From positions 8,422,001 to 8,486,000 of the forward strand of contig NC_061772.1 of NCBI RefSeq assembly GCF_022458985.1: 64,000 nt of DNA, written 5' to 3'. A program made the position numbers and the translations under genes. The stretch's first letter is position 1. Each line of letters opens with the position of its first letter. Positions 24,801 to 43,213 of this stretch are shown in pieces. This DNA comes from Mugil cephalus. Taxonomy: Eukaryota; Chordata; Actinopteri; Mugiliformes; Mugilidae. The notes below the pieces were generated by a model that worked only from the letters and a program-made list of their open reading frames with translations, ran no database searches and was not told the DNA's origin.

Positions 24801-27800
24801 GATCCTAAAACTTCTCTGTAAAAACCTTTGACTCTCATATGTGAATTCACGTTTATTCAGTATTCATATTGCTGTTCTGGGCTTATCTAACCACATAGTA
24901 ACAATTCCCACTGCAGAAAACAAAAGTATATTTGTTTTATTAGAAGTAATTAACTGTTGAAGTTTCATGGTGGTATTTAGTCATAAAAATGTTTACCCTG
25001 TTCACCTGCTGCGTCTTGTCTTAACCCCTTAATGAAGTTACACATCTTATGACATGTTTATGTACATTTGTATTCTCCCGTTGTTGCTGCTTCCTTATTT
25101 TTCATTCCACGTACCTCCAGGCATCTCTGCTGTTGAGTGTCCTTAATATCTTTCAAACATGGCACAATGACCAACCACTGCCTCGGCATGATGAATAGTC
25201 TTCTATAAATCAATATGAGCTCTATCAGGAGGACGGTGGTGCAGGGAATTAAATGTAGCATCAGACAAAGAGCAGCAGGAGAGTGGGCTCTGCTTCTTCA
25301 GCCTTAAACAGCCTGGAAAACAGCATGCAACCAACACAGGCTAATAACAGCTTTCAGCCCGTCAAGCAGCCCATCGCTTTCTTCACGGAGACACACCCAC
25401 AGACAGCCGGTGATGTGCTTCATTCAGACTTGACTTTGGATTTCAGTTTGATATCCAGCAATCCGCAAGGAACTGCAGGCACATCTGAATCTGCTCCACT
25501 GCAGTCTCCAGACGTCTTTGTGACAACAATGGCACATTAGTCTGGCTCCGTTACGCTGCATTGTTTCCTAACATGGGTGTTGCTGAGGCAGCCAGATGTT
25601 CTTGGATGTAATTTGTGTCTATATTACTTGAGATTTTTGAGTAAATTTAACTTAATACACTCTACATGAAAATTCCAGCTATGGAGGCGGGCTGATAGAA
25701 ATGATGAGCCAGGCATAATGATATGCACCACATGTGAATTTGACCCCATTTTGAGCAGCAGTAGAGAGTCCCGTCTGCTCAAACGTCAAATGAACAGGTG
25801 CCATGCACCCTGGAGAAAAAATGGAGATCACAGTGCGTTAAAGAACTGGCTATTTTCATCTCCACTCAGCCCTTATTCCAGTTCTTCAGTCACCTCCTGG
25901 GTCGACACACAGACACTCACCAACTACAGCAGCAAGTGCACCATTTAAGAAATCTACAGCATGTGAAATGTTACTGAAGTAGAGAGAACTTCACAAGAGA
26001 TGAAGTACAGATAAATAAAGGTAGATAAAAGAGTAAACACAAAGTGGATTTTACAACACCACTGTAAGAGCCAGCTATTGATCTGATGGGTAGAGATTTA
26101 AGAACAGCTTCATTGAGTATTGCAAAATATATGCACTCCCTCCCCCACTCCTTTTAAAGAGCGGCTTTTCTACTCAAGCAAAAATGAGTGAGTAGATTCA
26201 ATATCCAAACCTCTCTACAGACTAAATGGTTGTCATCTTCTCTCTCCGCCCCACAGAACCACTGAGCAGTGTGTCTTCCTTAGAGGTGCACTTCGACCTC
26301 CTGGATCTGACTGAGCTGACGGACATGTCTGACCAGGAACTGGCTGAAGTTTTTGCTGACTCTGATGAGGAGAACCACAATGAGTCTCCAGCAGGTAGGT
26401 CTGCTAAAATGAAACACATGTTACATAAGAAGGGGAGAGGAAGATGAGCCGTTTGTAGCGCAAAGAAAAAACATCTACATTTCACATAGATATTTGGAGG
26501 AAACTGTACATTTAAGGATTATTCTCATATCACAGTCTCATGGAATCCGTACACGTACTCGCATGTTGAAGCTACAGTTTCAGTGCGTAAACAGTAGTTT
26601 TTTAAGTGTGTTGTGAAGGTGTGAAGAAAACAAGTTTTAATTAATCAACAACTTCCTTTGTCAGCATATTTTTTCAACCAAGTACATCACTTGATTTTTG
26701 ATGGTAACATTTAATATGATATTACATAAATGTGATTAAATTAGTGGCTAAAAAGAAATACAATATTGAGTGTCTATGATTATGCACTTGTATTACTCTT
26801 GCTTTGGGACGTCATCACACTGTCAAGTGGAGATCTCCTAGAGAAATGAAACCCTTTCGTATTTGTATAAAGACTTGGTTCGATTAGATGTAGGTTAAAA
26901 AGCCATCTTCCAGGGTGAAAAAGCTGTTACGGCCTCGTGATAAAGATTATGATCATGGTTAGGTGTCTGGTGAGGAATGCATTATGGCCCAGCAGGGTCT
27001 GAAAAGGCCTGCTGAGCTAAATAAGATATGAAATGTCAGGTTACTCATGTTACTAAAACATACACAGCCTGGTCGAAAAAAAGAGCCTGCACCAAAAAAA
27101 CACATTCTAATGTTTCGTTGGATCACCTTTAGCTTTACAGCAACATTCACTGTGGCATTGTTTCAATAAGAAGCTTCTGCAATGTCACAAGATTTATTTC
27201 CATCCAGTGTTGCATTCATTTCTCACCAAGATCTTGTATTGATGATGAGAGAGTCTGACCACTGCTCAAAGCCTTCTCCAGCACATCCCAGAGATTATCA
27301 ATGGGGTTAAGGTCTGGGCTCTGTGGAGGCCAATCCGTGTGTGAAAATGATGTCTCATGCTCCCTCAACCACTCTTTCACTATTTGAGTCTCATGAATCC
27401 TGACATTGTCATCTTGGAATATGCCTGTACTATCGGGGAAGTGGATGGAATAACCTGGTCATTCAGTATATTCAGGTAATTATCCAATAGGAGGCTCGTA
27501 CCTACAGTTTTTGCTTAATTAAATCCAGGTGACAACTTATTTTTGGCCAGGCAGTGCATCTCTTAGTGTCACAGATAAATTGCCTTGAAAATGACTATTA
27601 ATAATATCCAGGCCAAGAAAATGTAAATCGTTTTATACTGAAGTGTCATCAAACCAATTCCATTTTAACTCAATTATTCAAATTCATTACACTGGTCTTG
27701 TACTGCATATTGCAGAGGTGAGACATTGTGTCACAGCAGCAGGTACAGGAAAAAAAGGCTTACACATCTTTCTACCAATTTGCGAAAGGAAGCAAAATCT

Positions 27801-30800
27801 TTCCCATGTTTTATTTATGACCTGTGAGCCTCATCCTGCATGTGTGCAGTGATCTCTCTCCTTTGACACGCCCTCCTCTCAGCATGCACACGGCGTTTCC
27901 ATTCATTTACAGGTCCGGTTTAGACAAGGTCTTGCAAATGACCGTAATTTCTATGACTGGCAGTGCTAATAAAAAGTTTAAAACGCAGTTATTTTCTAAA
28001 TAATTAATAGACAGAGGTTTAAAACAGTAGGTGTTTGACATGCTTGCACCCTAATTCTGGTTTATGTGACTCTGCTGGTTGAAACGCAAAGCAGTTTATG
28101 AAAAACGTTTTTATGATCAGACATAAAATCACTCTCATATTGATCTTAAAATATAATGAATCATTCATCATTTTCATTCATCGTGCACCTCCCTCCACAA
28201 CAGCATCGTTCTCTTCCTTCTGTTTCTTACTGCCTATTGGTAATAACACAGGTGTGTAAGGCATGTGGTAGTTAAGGTGTGGCATCTGTACTGTATGCTG
28301 TGGTTTGCAGCTGTCTACAACGCCACAGCCAATTATTTTAACTAAAGATGTTATTCAGCATTTAGGGCAGATATATTTTTGTGTAAAAATATATTTCCCT
28401 TTGCTTCTTAGCAAAGTCTGTGTTAGATTAATAGATAAAATCAGCAGATTTAGTTAAACATTTCATTTGCAGGCAGCTTCAGAACCCAGAAGAAACAAGC
28501 TGATAACACTGACATATGCTTGATTACCTTATTTACACATCCAGCAGTCATGGAGCTTCATCATTTAGTGTGTTTGTGTGAGCGTTTCTTAGCTATGACT
28601 CATCAAAATTAACACTCCAATTCACTGCGAAGCCTGCAGATACAGGTGACAATCCTGTGTTGGTTCACACTGTGACATTCACGTTACCGTAATGAAAACA
28701 GCTTTAAACTGGTTAATAAACAACAGAGTCTGACTTGGCAACATCTGAGCTTGAGTTTAGACGTTACTGTCTTAAGTGAAACACTTTGAGAAAAAGAATC
28801 ACATATAATCAACCCCTTACCTTTAGTCTTAATGTTAAAGTTCTATAATGACTAAAATGTTTTTTTTTTTTAAGGGGGGGGGGGGGTAACATCACACTTT
28901 GCCAGGATTAAGTGATCAGTTTGTTTATTGATCAGTTCCACTAAGTTTTACAGTTTTGCAAAACAGAGATACTCTCATTCCCTCAGGGACAATTAACGAT
29001 ATGAACAGCTATTTACTACAGTATTTCAGAAGTTCTAAGAAGATGTGAGGCACAGATTTACTTTAAGGACAACACTTTACCTTACTTTAAGTCTCTAACA
29101 ACAACACATTATTTAACCACTATGTGTTACATTATTTTTACCTCCCCACACCATAAATCCAGCAGTACATTTAAACCCACTAAATGAATCCATGAGACTT
29201 CCCCTCAGGAGTAGCATGTCTTTCACGCTTCTGTTTTACCTGCATAAATTATGACTAAAAATAGATGAGGCATTTGAGAACACAGCTGAAAGTGTTCAAC
29301 CTTTTCACATAAAGCATTTCGTTTTGTACTTCTTCCAAAAATACTGTCAACCTGTGAGATCTTTTCTCCATATCTGCCTCAAGTATAAGTTGAACAGAGG
29401 AAGGAAAACAATTTCAGAGAGATGCAACCACCGAGCTGCACATAGCGGCTGTATACAAGTTCACACAAAGTCTCCATGATGAAACACATGAAACCAGTGT
29501 AATTTTGTTTTGTTTCATAAGAATTTCCTAAGTAGGCAGCACACTGCAAAAGCCCACTGTCTACATAAATATTCAAGACAGGTTATCAAAACAGACAATC
29601 ATGGAAAAATGTCATCCATTAGCAAAATAGTAGAGCATCTTAAAGATGATTTTAACACGTAGTGTGAAAATTAGTCTTGGATGCTGCCTGAGACTGCCAG
29701 GATCAATAGTCTGGGGCTGGATGTGCAAGCGATGCATGTAGGTCTTTATGAATAAAAGTGTCCGTCTAATAGGATCCATAAGTTCAGTCTCTAGGCCAGA
29801 GTGATATCTCTCTCTTAGTATTTCACTTTTATAACTGAAGCAGTACTTTTTTTTAATGCATCATTTTAAGTGTGCAACATTATGTCAACCACGCTCAGAA
29901 GTGATAAGACTGTCAAGACACTGTGGCATGTGTACGATATGTGTGGGTATGTGTAAGTGTAGTGAATACATTATATCACACGAATGAAATTAATTAAATT
30001 TCAAATAGATAGAAATTTCACAGTTGCAGCAGCAACGTACAGGCACTGAACACCACACACACTATATAACAGGAAAAACACAATATACTATACACACGTT
30101 ATTTACAGAATTATAAAAATGAGTGAATTAAATGATGTAATGAGAGAGGATTCAGTTTGAACATAGATGACTTAAGGGAGAGACGTAAAATCAATAATTT
30201 TGTGAAAAAGTTTAATCTTGCGTATGTTGGTCATGTTGAGAGAATTATGTTCTGTGAGAAACTGCTGAGTGCATAAGGAGTTCAGGAGGGAGAGGAGAGA
30301 TAGGAGAGGTGAGTGGGTTCATGCTAAATGTAGGTTCCTGAATAATTCACTGTCCCCTGCTGGAAACAAGGCCTGGTCCTTAAGAACACTTATCATAACT
30401 CCTCCTGCACATTATTTATACATGTTTGTTTTGTTTACTCTGCTGTACGTTTTTTCCCCCAGATGTCTCACGTTACTCTACTTCACTCCAAACTGTTCAA
30501 GCTGCAGCTTCAATCCTGACTCCGATTTGATTCAAAATGCTATTTAATTTGTTTTAAATGAAAATCTCTTTCTAGAGAGTCACAGGACAAAAGGCTGATG
30601 TCCAGCAGGTCTGCTCTTTGTTTAACTCACAAATGAGCTTGATGAACCATAAAGTTTACCCACAGGCCTCCTATTGTCCACCTCTGGAGCAGCAACACGG
30701 CTTCAGATGATGACGCTGCTGTTTGTCTGTTCTGTTGTTTGACTGTTTGTTTGTTTTTCAAATTTAAGTGTTAGAAGTTTATTTAGAGCAGGGAATTATT

Positions 30801-32745
30801 TTAAGAACATGTAGCGGATGTTACACATGAAGCATATAAGTTTTAGCCCACAGAGACTGCACCAGCAGCAGCTTTCTGTGTCACTCGGTGGTGAATTGTG
30901 CTTCGGGAGAAGAACACCACATTTCATAGTCTCTATAAAAGTGTCAGCGACTCCAGCTCAACCCCGTTACTCCCTTTAGGGCTGCTTTAGGCTTTTAATG
31001 GCCATACAGATCTTTGATAAATACTTGCCCTACTTCACAAACAGTGGTTGAGCTGTGCTGGGATTAGCATCCACAAATAAATCAAGTGTTGTGTCCTTTA
31101 AAGGGGTTGAGAGAGACAGCTGTGTCTTCACAAATAACTTGCAGGAGGATTTAGTTTTTCAGAAATATTACGTTATGCAGCAAATTGAAGAGTGAAGAAG
31201 CAAACTACTTGTAGCCGGCAGCACAGCAGCACCCATAGCTCGACATGTTGAGACAGAAAGGGGAAACAGCAAACGGGGAAATACTATTTAAACAGCGGGG
31301 AGGTTTATGTGTGCAAACAACCGTTCTGTGTGCGTGCTTCATTTTCTGTTCTTGAATTCTTATTCTTCGGGTCATTAAATGCCACACTGGGATGTGCTGT
31401 ATGTGCATTAAACAGACAGTTATATAAGTAAATAAAATGAATGGTCATTTTATAACTACATCGAGGCAACAAGCAGTCATCTGCAGGTGTTCGTAGGGAT
31501 GCGGCAGCAGACACATTCCTGCTGGAGGTCGCTGTCCTTCTCATTAAAAATCGAGTGGAGATGCCATCAATCACCTGAGATCAATATGTCTTTTCATCCT
31601 TCCCCTTTTCTCTCTCTATTCGTCTGTCTTTAATGCACATGAAGATATGGAAGTGACTTTGGGGAGATATACTGTGTAAGCCAGGTACTGAGTATGACAT
31701 TTACTTAGGGGACTTGACAATAGGCCGGCGCTGGCAGTGAAAGGCAGTTGTCAGCTCTACAGTACGTAAGTCATTCCCTATAGTGCAGTTTTAGTTCAGG
31801 GGCCACATTCAACCCAGTCTGATCAACAAGGCCAGACCACTAACATAAGAACATATGATGACAACTTCAAATATTCCCCTTTGTTTTAGTGGAAAGAAGT
31901 GCTACGTTTACATGTTTACATGTTTACATTTAATGAAGTGCAGTATTACAAAGCATGTAATGAACAACTAGACATTTCTTAAGAAAAAGAGGTGCAATTT
32001 CTGTATGTCTCAGTGGTGCGTTATGTCCACAGCTCTTAATAAAACTGTCTGAAACCGCGGAATAGCCGTTACTTTTATTGGTTTAATTTAATGTCTTAAT
32101 TTTTAACGAAGGCATTAAATTAATAATTTTTGCACTTTAAAATTGATCCCGCCAGCCAGATTAACACCTGTGCTCTAATGATTGGTTCCTGGTTGGTTCA
32201 ACATCACCACCAAGTGGAATGAAATGGAATTGGTCACAGACCTAAAACTAAAACAAAGAAACAGTTGGTATAAAATGGCAAAGTTTCAAGTTATGATCAT
32301 TTACAGTAGATATCACAGACATGAGGAAACAGTTTCTTACTTTGAATGTAATCATTGTGATGTATCTGTACTAAAACCTTGATCTTATTTGCTACTTTAA
32401 CTTTTCGAAGCCTCTCTTGTAAATGTACTTCACTAGAACACTAGAACAACTATTGTTATTTTCAAGCTTTGTTTGTTTCCACACAAAAAAAAACTACCAT
32501 GCAGTTGCTGCTGTGCACTATTTGCATTTGACCAGACTTTGTGTATTTCTGGTGTTTAGTAGAAAGTCGCTGTGTGTGTTTGCTTCTCAGGTTCCCACCA
32601 GCCTGTCCTGCCCAGAGGTGGGTACATGCGCTCCCCCTCGTGGACACGCTGCAGCAAAGTCGAGCCTCCGCGTGAGAGAAAGCACCACAGTGACTCAGAC
32701 ACCGCAGAGCCCTTAATGAAGCTGGAAAGGCCAAAGCAACCATGA
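18824..32745 (+). CDS. dbndd1: Dysbindin domain-containing protein 1
   Basis: Four coding exons: 18824-18854, 21740-21883, 26257-26394 and 32591-32745 (stop TGA), phases 1/1/1, giving 155 residues (human DBNDD1 is 158). Exon 1 encodes only ten residues ([10 protein letters not shown]). The conserved dysbindin-like core spans about residues 49-106. It includes [20 protein letters not shown] (a block almost unchanged from human), [20 protein letters not shown] and ADSDEEN, followed by [12 protein letters not shown] and a C-terminal LMKLERPKQ. These blocks separate it clearly from DBNDD2. The molecular role is poorly known; the family shares its domain with dysbindin (BLOC-1) but lacks the rest of that protein. 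Introns are large (2.9, 4.4 and 6.2 kb) and carry several transposon relics. In human, AFG3L1P is adjacent, as here. Confidence 0.95.
20337..20474. mobile_element. Short TIR element (MITE-like), copy 2, in dbndd1 intron 1
   Basis: A diverged copy of the element at 13930: it begins TTTTGGAGGCTGTGGTTTAT and keeps the internal GCACCACAAAC near its right end. The right inverted repeat has decayed. Confidence 0.45.
20562..20598. repeat. (ATGG)n microsatellite
   Basis: About nine tandem ATGG units in dbndd1 intron 1. Confidence 0.9.
21451..21640. repeat. Interspersed teleost repeat fragment
   Basis: Contains TTATCGATCCCCCGCGAGGA, then CATTTGTTCACACAGTA, GGGGAGCAGTTTGG and CACCTCAGCTATGG. I recognise this order of phrases from a common teleost interspersed repeat, probably a non-LTR retroposon tail. 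It ends about 100 bp before dbndd1 exon 2. Confidence 0.5.
27063..27556 (-). mobile_element. Deleted Tc1/mariner-like transposon
   Basis: Terminal inverted repeats match imperfectly: CACAGCCTGGTCGAAAAAAA on the left, and on the right the complement of CACTGCCTGGCCAAAAATAA. Between them the minus strand encodes the C-terminal part of a Tc1-type DDE transposase with [31 protein letters not shown] and [10 protein letters not shown]. Only about 494 bp remain, so most of the transposase is missing and it cannot be autonomous. It lies in dbndd1 intron 3. Confidence 0.8.
28860..28886. repeat. Poly-T/poly-G tract
   Basis: T13, AA, then G12. A low-complexity tract in dbndd1 intron 3 that is prone to length errors. 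Confidence 0.85.
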
Positions 32746-33446
32746 TATCTGACGTGAGACAGGCGGACCACAGAGAGAAAACCCGGAGCCAGTCACACAG
32801 CCGGAGTGGTAACACAAAACGGACCAAGGGGCCTCCATCTGCCACCGTGCACTCACAAAAAAATGTCACTGGTGCTGGTGAGTTCAGGCTGAACTCTGGA
32901 CACTGTGCTCTGTACCCTAAGAGACGTGCAATATGTACACTCTCCTCCTTTCTCCCTGTTCTCCCTCTCTCTCAAACACACACAAACACATGCAATCGTT
33001 GTGTTTTTCATACAAAACTTCTTTCCTAAATCCACTCTGAGCTGCCAGATGACTTTAAGCTTTGTTTCTTCCTTTGGATGACAGACAGGGTATGAGGCCA
33101 GCAGAGTAACAGCCCCTTCACCATACCGGCCTGTCAGGGTGGACCTGCACAGCGAGATTAGCACTAAAAGTTGAGTCCACATCGCAAGGCTAGACCTTCT
33201 GTGTGATATTCAAACAGTAGGAATCTCTCACTGAGACGTATTGTGTTGCTTATTAGACCGATGGGGTTTTCTGTCGCCTCTAAGTAAATGAACGTGAGAA
33301 GAGGATGTGGGTTTCAGTGAGGCTCAGATCTATCGATTCTACTTTCTCCATTTTAATGAAGAATGTGTGTTGTTATTTTAAATGCCTACATAAAAAAAAA
33401 AATAATTAAAAAAATCACTTCTTTCACTAAACTGCATTTGCAATAC

Positions 33447-33857
33447 CCTCCAGAATTATTGGCATTTGGTTCAGATGACTCGAAAGATAAACAGACCAAG
33501 TAGCAGCTGAGAGCAATACACATTTCCATACACAAACGCTTTTTTTTTTTTTAGAATTTGTTTAGATTGTCTTCACTTTCCTTATCTTTATGGGAAACTA
33601 AGGCTGCCACAAATGCTGCTGCTAAGATAATTAAAGTGATCCGAAGGTGAATTCACAGCATAGACAGGTGGATTTGCGTGGATGCCAAACAGACACAACA
33701 AAGTGCCAACCATTTTGTAATCACTGTTCAAATAATGGAATAAATTTCACTTTGGATGCAATATTTCTTACCTTTGTCAAAGAAGGGAATAGCTGAGTAC
33801 TTGATTTATTTGTCGTGTGTAAGCTTGTCTACACCAGGAGTGCCAATAATTCTGAAT
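33447..33857. mobile_element. Non-autonomous Tc1-like element with TIRs
   Basis: The left end has CCAGAATTATTGGCA and the right end TGCCAATAATTCTGAATG, an inverted pair with an identical AGAATTATTGGCA core. The roughly 400 bp interior, with an internal T12 run, has no transposase reading frame. The end sequence resembles Tc1-family elements of fishes. Confidence 0.6.
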
Positions 33858-34214
33858 GCTGTGACATGGATGAATCAAAAGTGGACGGAACGGGGTGGAA
33901 GAAGAATAAAGACAAAGAGAAGTTTAATTTACTGTGTGGTTCATGTTGTTACTGCTCTCTGTATCTTATTGTGTACACAATAAACACTACAATACACAAA
34001 CTATGTTTTAAGTATGAAACATTACACCGGTGCAGATTTACATTTTTATCTTGTACACATGGTGTTGTCTATATAGAGGATAGGGGGGGGAAACAGACCC
34101 CAGAGGAAGCCAAAGGTTTCAGGGGCAATTATGACTTGCTTTGTGGAGGTTACTCATCTGCAGAAATTTTAATTTATTTAAATTGCAATTTAATGCAATT
34201 TGGAAACAAAAGTG

Positions 34215-34279
34215 TAGTTTCCATAAATGTGCAAAGTTAATGCAAAGTTTGCATTAACTTTGCACATTTATGGAAACTA
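34215..34279. repeat. 65-bp near-perfect palindrome
   Basis: Two 32-nt arms that are exact reverse complements, separated by one G. The left arm begins TAGTTTCCATAAATGTGC and the right arm ends with its complement. Pairing stops at the next base on each side. It lies between the ends of dbndd1 and afg3l1. Confidence 0.95.
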
Positions 34280-34940
34280 AATTGCTTTTTAAGAACAGTA
34301 ACAAGGCATATCTGTGTATAACAACGTTTTAATACTTGCCACAACAGTTTTTCATGTTTTACTTGTCTTTGTGACACATCAAAAGAAATGGTCATCAAGT
34401 AAAAACCATACATAGTCAAGCAGGCACAACACTGCAATATCAAACAGATACACTACTTTCCAACATGTATTGCTGTTTTGTGTCATGCTGGCTGTGGCCC
34501 TTAAACCATTACTAGCTACTGGCATAATAATTAAGATACTGATAACACTCAGGTTACAGTGTGTTGCCTCCCTTTAAGGAATAGTTCTCAAATATGTTAA
34601 ATGAGAATGCTACATGATTTATCATCTAGCTTAACTTGCTTAGATCGACTGACATTAAACATACACACAAAAAAACTTGTTGTCACTGTTAAGACAGTGA
34701 GGACTTAAGGTACTGAGAAGAAGACGGCTACACACAAATATGATACAAGCTTTAAAATATGGCAATGCAACTGCATGTGATCCACTATTATATGTAAGGT
34801 CTGTAATATGTAATGTGCATAGACCTAATCTCAAAACATAATGAATATTAATTCCTTATAGATGAGAACCAGGTTTAGGGAGGCTACAATGTCTTGATTG
34901 CGTAATGGTTTAAAGACAGATTTCAAAGTACATTATGAAA

Positions 34941-35240
34941 TATATCAATCAGTCACAACATTAAGACCGGAGAAGTGAATTACATCATCTAGTGACAACT
35001 CAATGTTTTGCTGAGAAACTTTTGGATCTGGCATTTGTGTTGATGTTACTTAGACATGTACCACCAAGACCAGACCACACACCCCCACCCCATAATAATG
35101 ACACTCCTTGATGGCTGCAGACATCCACAAAACATGAACAACAGAACAAGAACACCCCAAATTGATCAAGTATCTGAGGGATGATCCATGGAGGCCCCTC
35201 CCCTCAACCCATCGGACCTAAAGACCCCGACTACCAACAC
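34941..35240. mobile_element. Internally deleted Tc1-like remnant
   Basis: Begins with CAATCAGTCACAACATTAAG, which resembles the terminal repeat of a widespread fish Tc1-like family (ATCAG..ATAACATTATGACC). It continues with TTGATGTTACTTAGACATGT, and later CCATGGAGGCCCC, both recalling that family's transposase region. The right boundary is uncertain. Confidence 0.5.
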
Positions 35241-35690
35241 TGGACAGGAGATGCTGATTCTCCACTCATACTCACACTCACACTCATATTAAATATTAAG
35301 TCTCAAGTACAAAGGAGGTTTTAATGAAACTCCGACTTGTCTTAATAAAAGTATTGATTAATTAACTGTCTTATCGGTCCCTTATGCTCATACCAACACA
35401 ATGTGCTGGCTAATACATAAATTATTTATAACTTAACTGTTTATTTGTAGTCTAAATAATTGCACTAGAATGGAGTAGATGGCTCATCTGGCAAAATGTA
35501 AGCTACCAACTCCATTTTTACAGAAAAATGATAATCAATAAAAAAGAAAAGTGCACATTGCATAAAGACCTGGACGAGGCCTGGCTTTGAGGCTGTCAGT
35601 GAAATGAACCATGGTCAGAACTTTTCAGACTGGACTACAAGGCACATAAAGAAAAATAAATGTAGTGGAATATTCCCCTTGATCCTTCAT

Positions 35691-42616
<6,926 letters not shown>

Positions 42617-42727
42617 CCCGTCAGCGGCTTTGGTGCAGCTCTCTGTCTGACAGACTGTCCCCACTGTCCACTGTCCGGCAAACCATCAAGATGCACCGGG
42701 TGAACCCAACACCAATTATCACCGTCG

Positions 42728-42735
42728 TCTCGCGA
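42728..42735. promoter_or_regulatory. TCTCGCGA motif upstream of afg3l1
   Basis: TCTCGCGA lies about 110 bp upstream of the afg3l1 ATG. The TCTCGCGAGA element is common in TATA-less housekeeping promoters, including those of mitochondrial genes. Only eight of ten bases match, so its role is a guess. Confidence 0.3.
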
Positions 42736-42968
42736 TGTTTTGACCGCAACAGGCGCATGGATGCTATAATTTATGACATTATTTTCTCTTTGACATTGTT
42801 GACTTTAATTTGTTTCCACAGTTGGAGGAAAATGCATTTATTTGGCCATATTGCATTTTATCAAGAAAATTACATAGGTTTACATTTACACAAACTTGCA
42901 AACCCTGTTACTTTCTGAATAATCAGAATTAGAAAAAAATATATTTATCCCCGAGGGGCAGTTAGGAA

Positions 42969-43213
42969 TTTAGCTTGATTATATAATGTAACAGGGTTAA
43001 GAGCTCATCACCCGAGTGAAATTGTGTTGATATAATCCTCCGCGTTATTTGGGTTTGATGTCTTCTGAAATAAATGTACTTTATGATAAATATATTAGAA
43101 CAGAAGGCAGAAAACAAATTTAAAGAAGAGATAAACAAGATAAGACTACACACATGTAAAATGGTAGAAAATAATAATAATAATGTACCCGAAGCTGTTG
43201 GAAAACTCACTTA
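42969..43213. repeat. Duplicated segment, copy B, with decayed afg3l1 exon-2 copy
   Basis: Direct repeat of 41042-41304, placed upstream of afg3l1 exon 1. It keeps the TTTATTTCAG acceptor and the start of the exon (AAGACATCA), but small deletions shift the frame and about 27 bp covering the 3' end of the exon and its donor are gone. Confidence 0.8.

Noticed and set aside
32462-32869. 135-codon minus-strand ORF overlapping dbndd1 exon 4
   Set aside because: Antisense shadow of the real coding exon, with no homology of its own.
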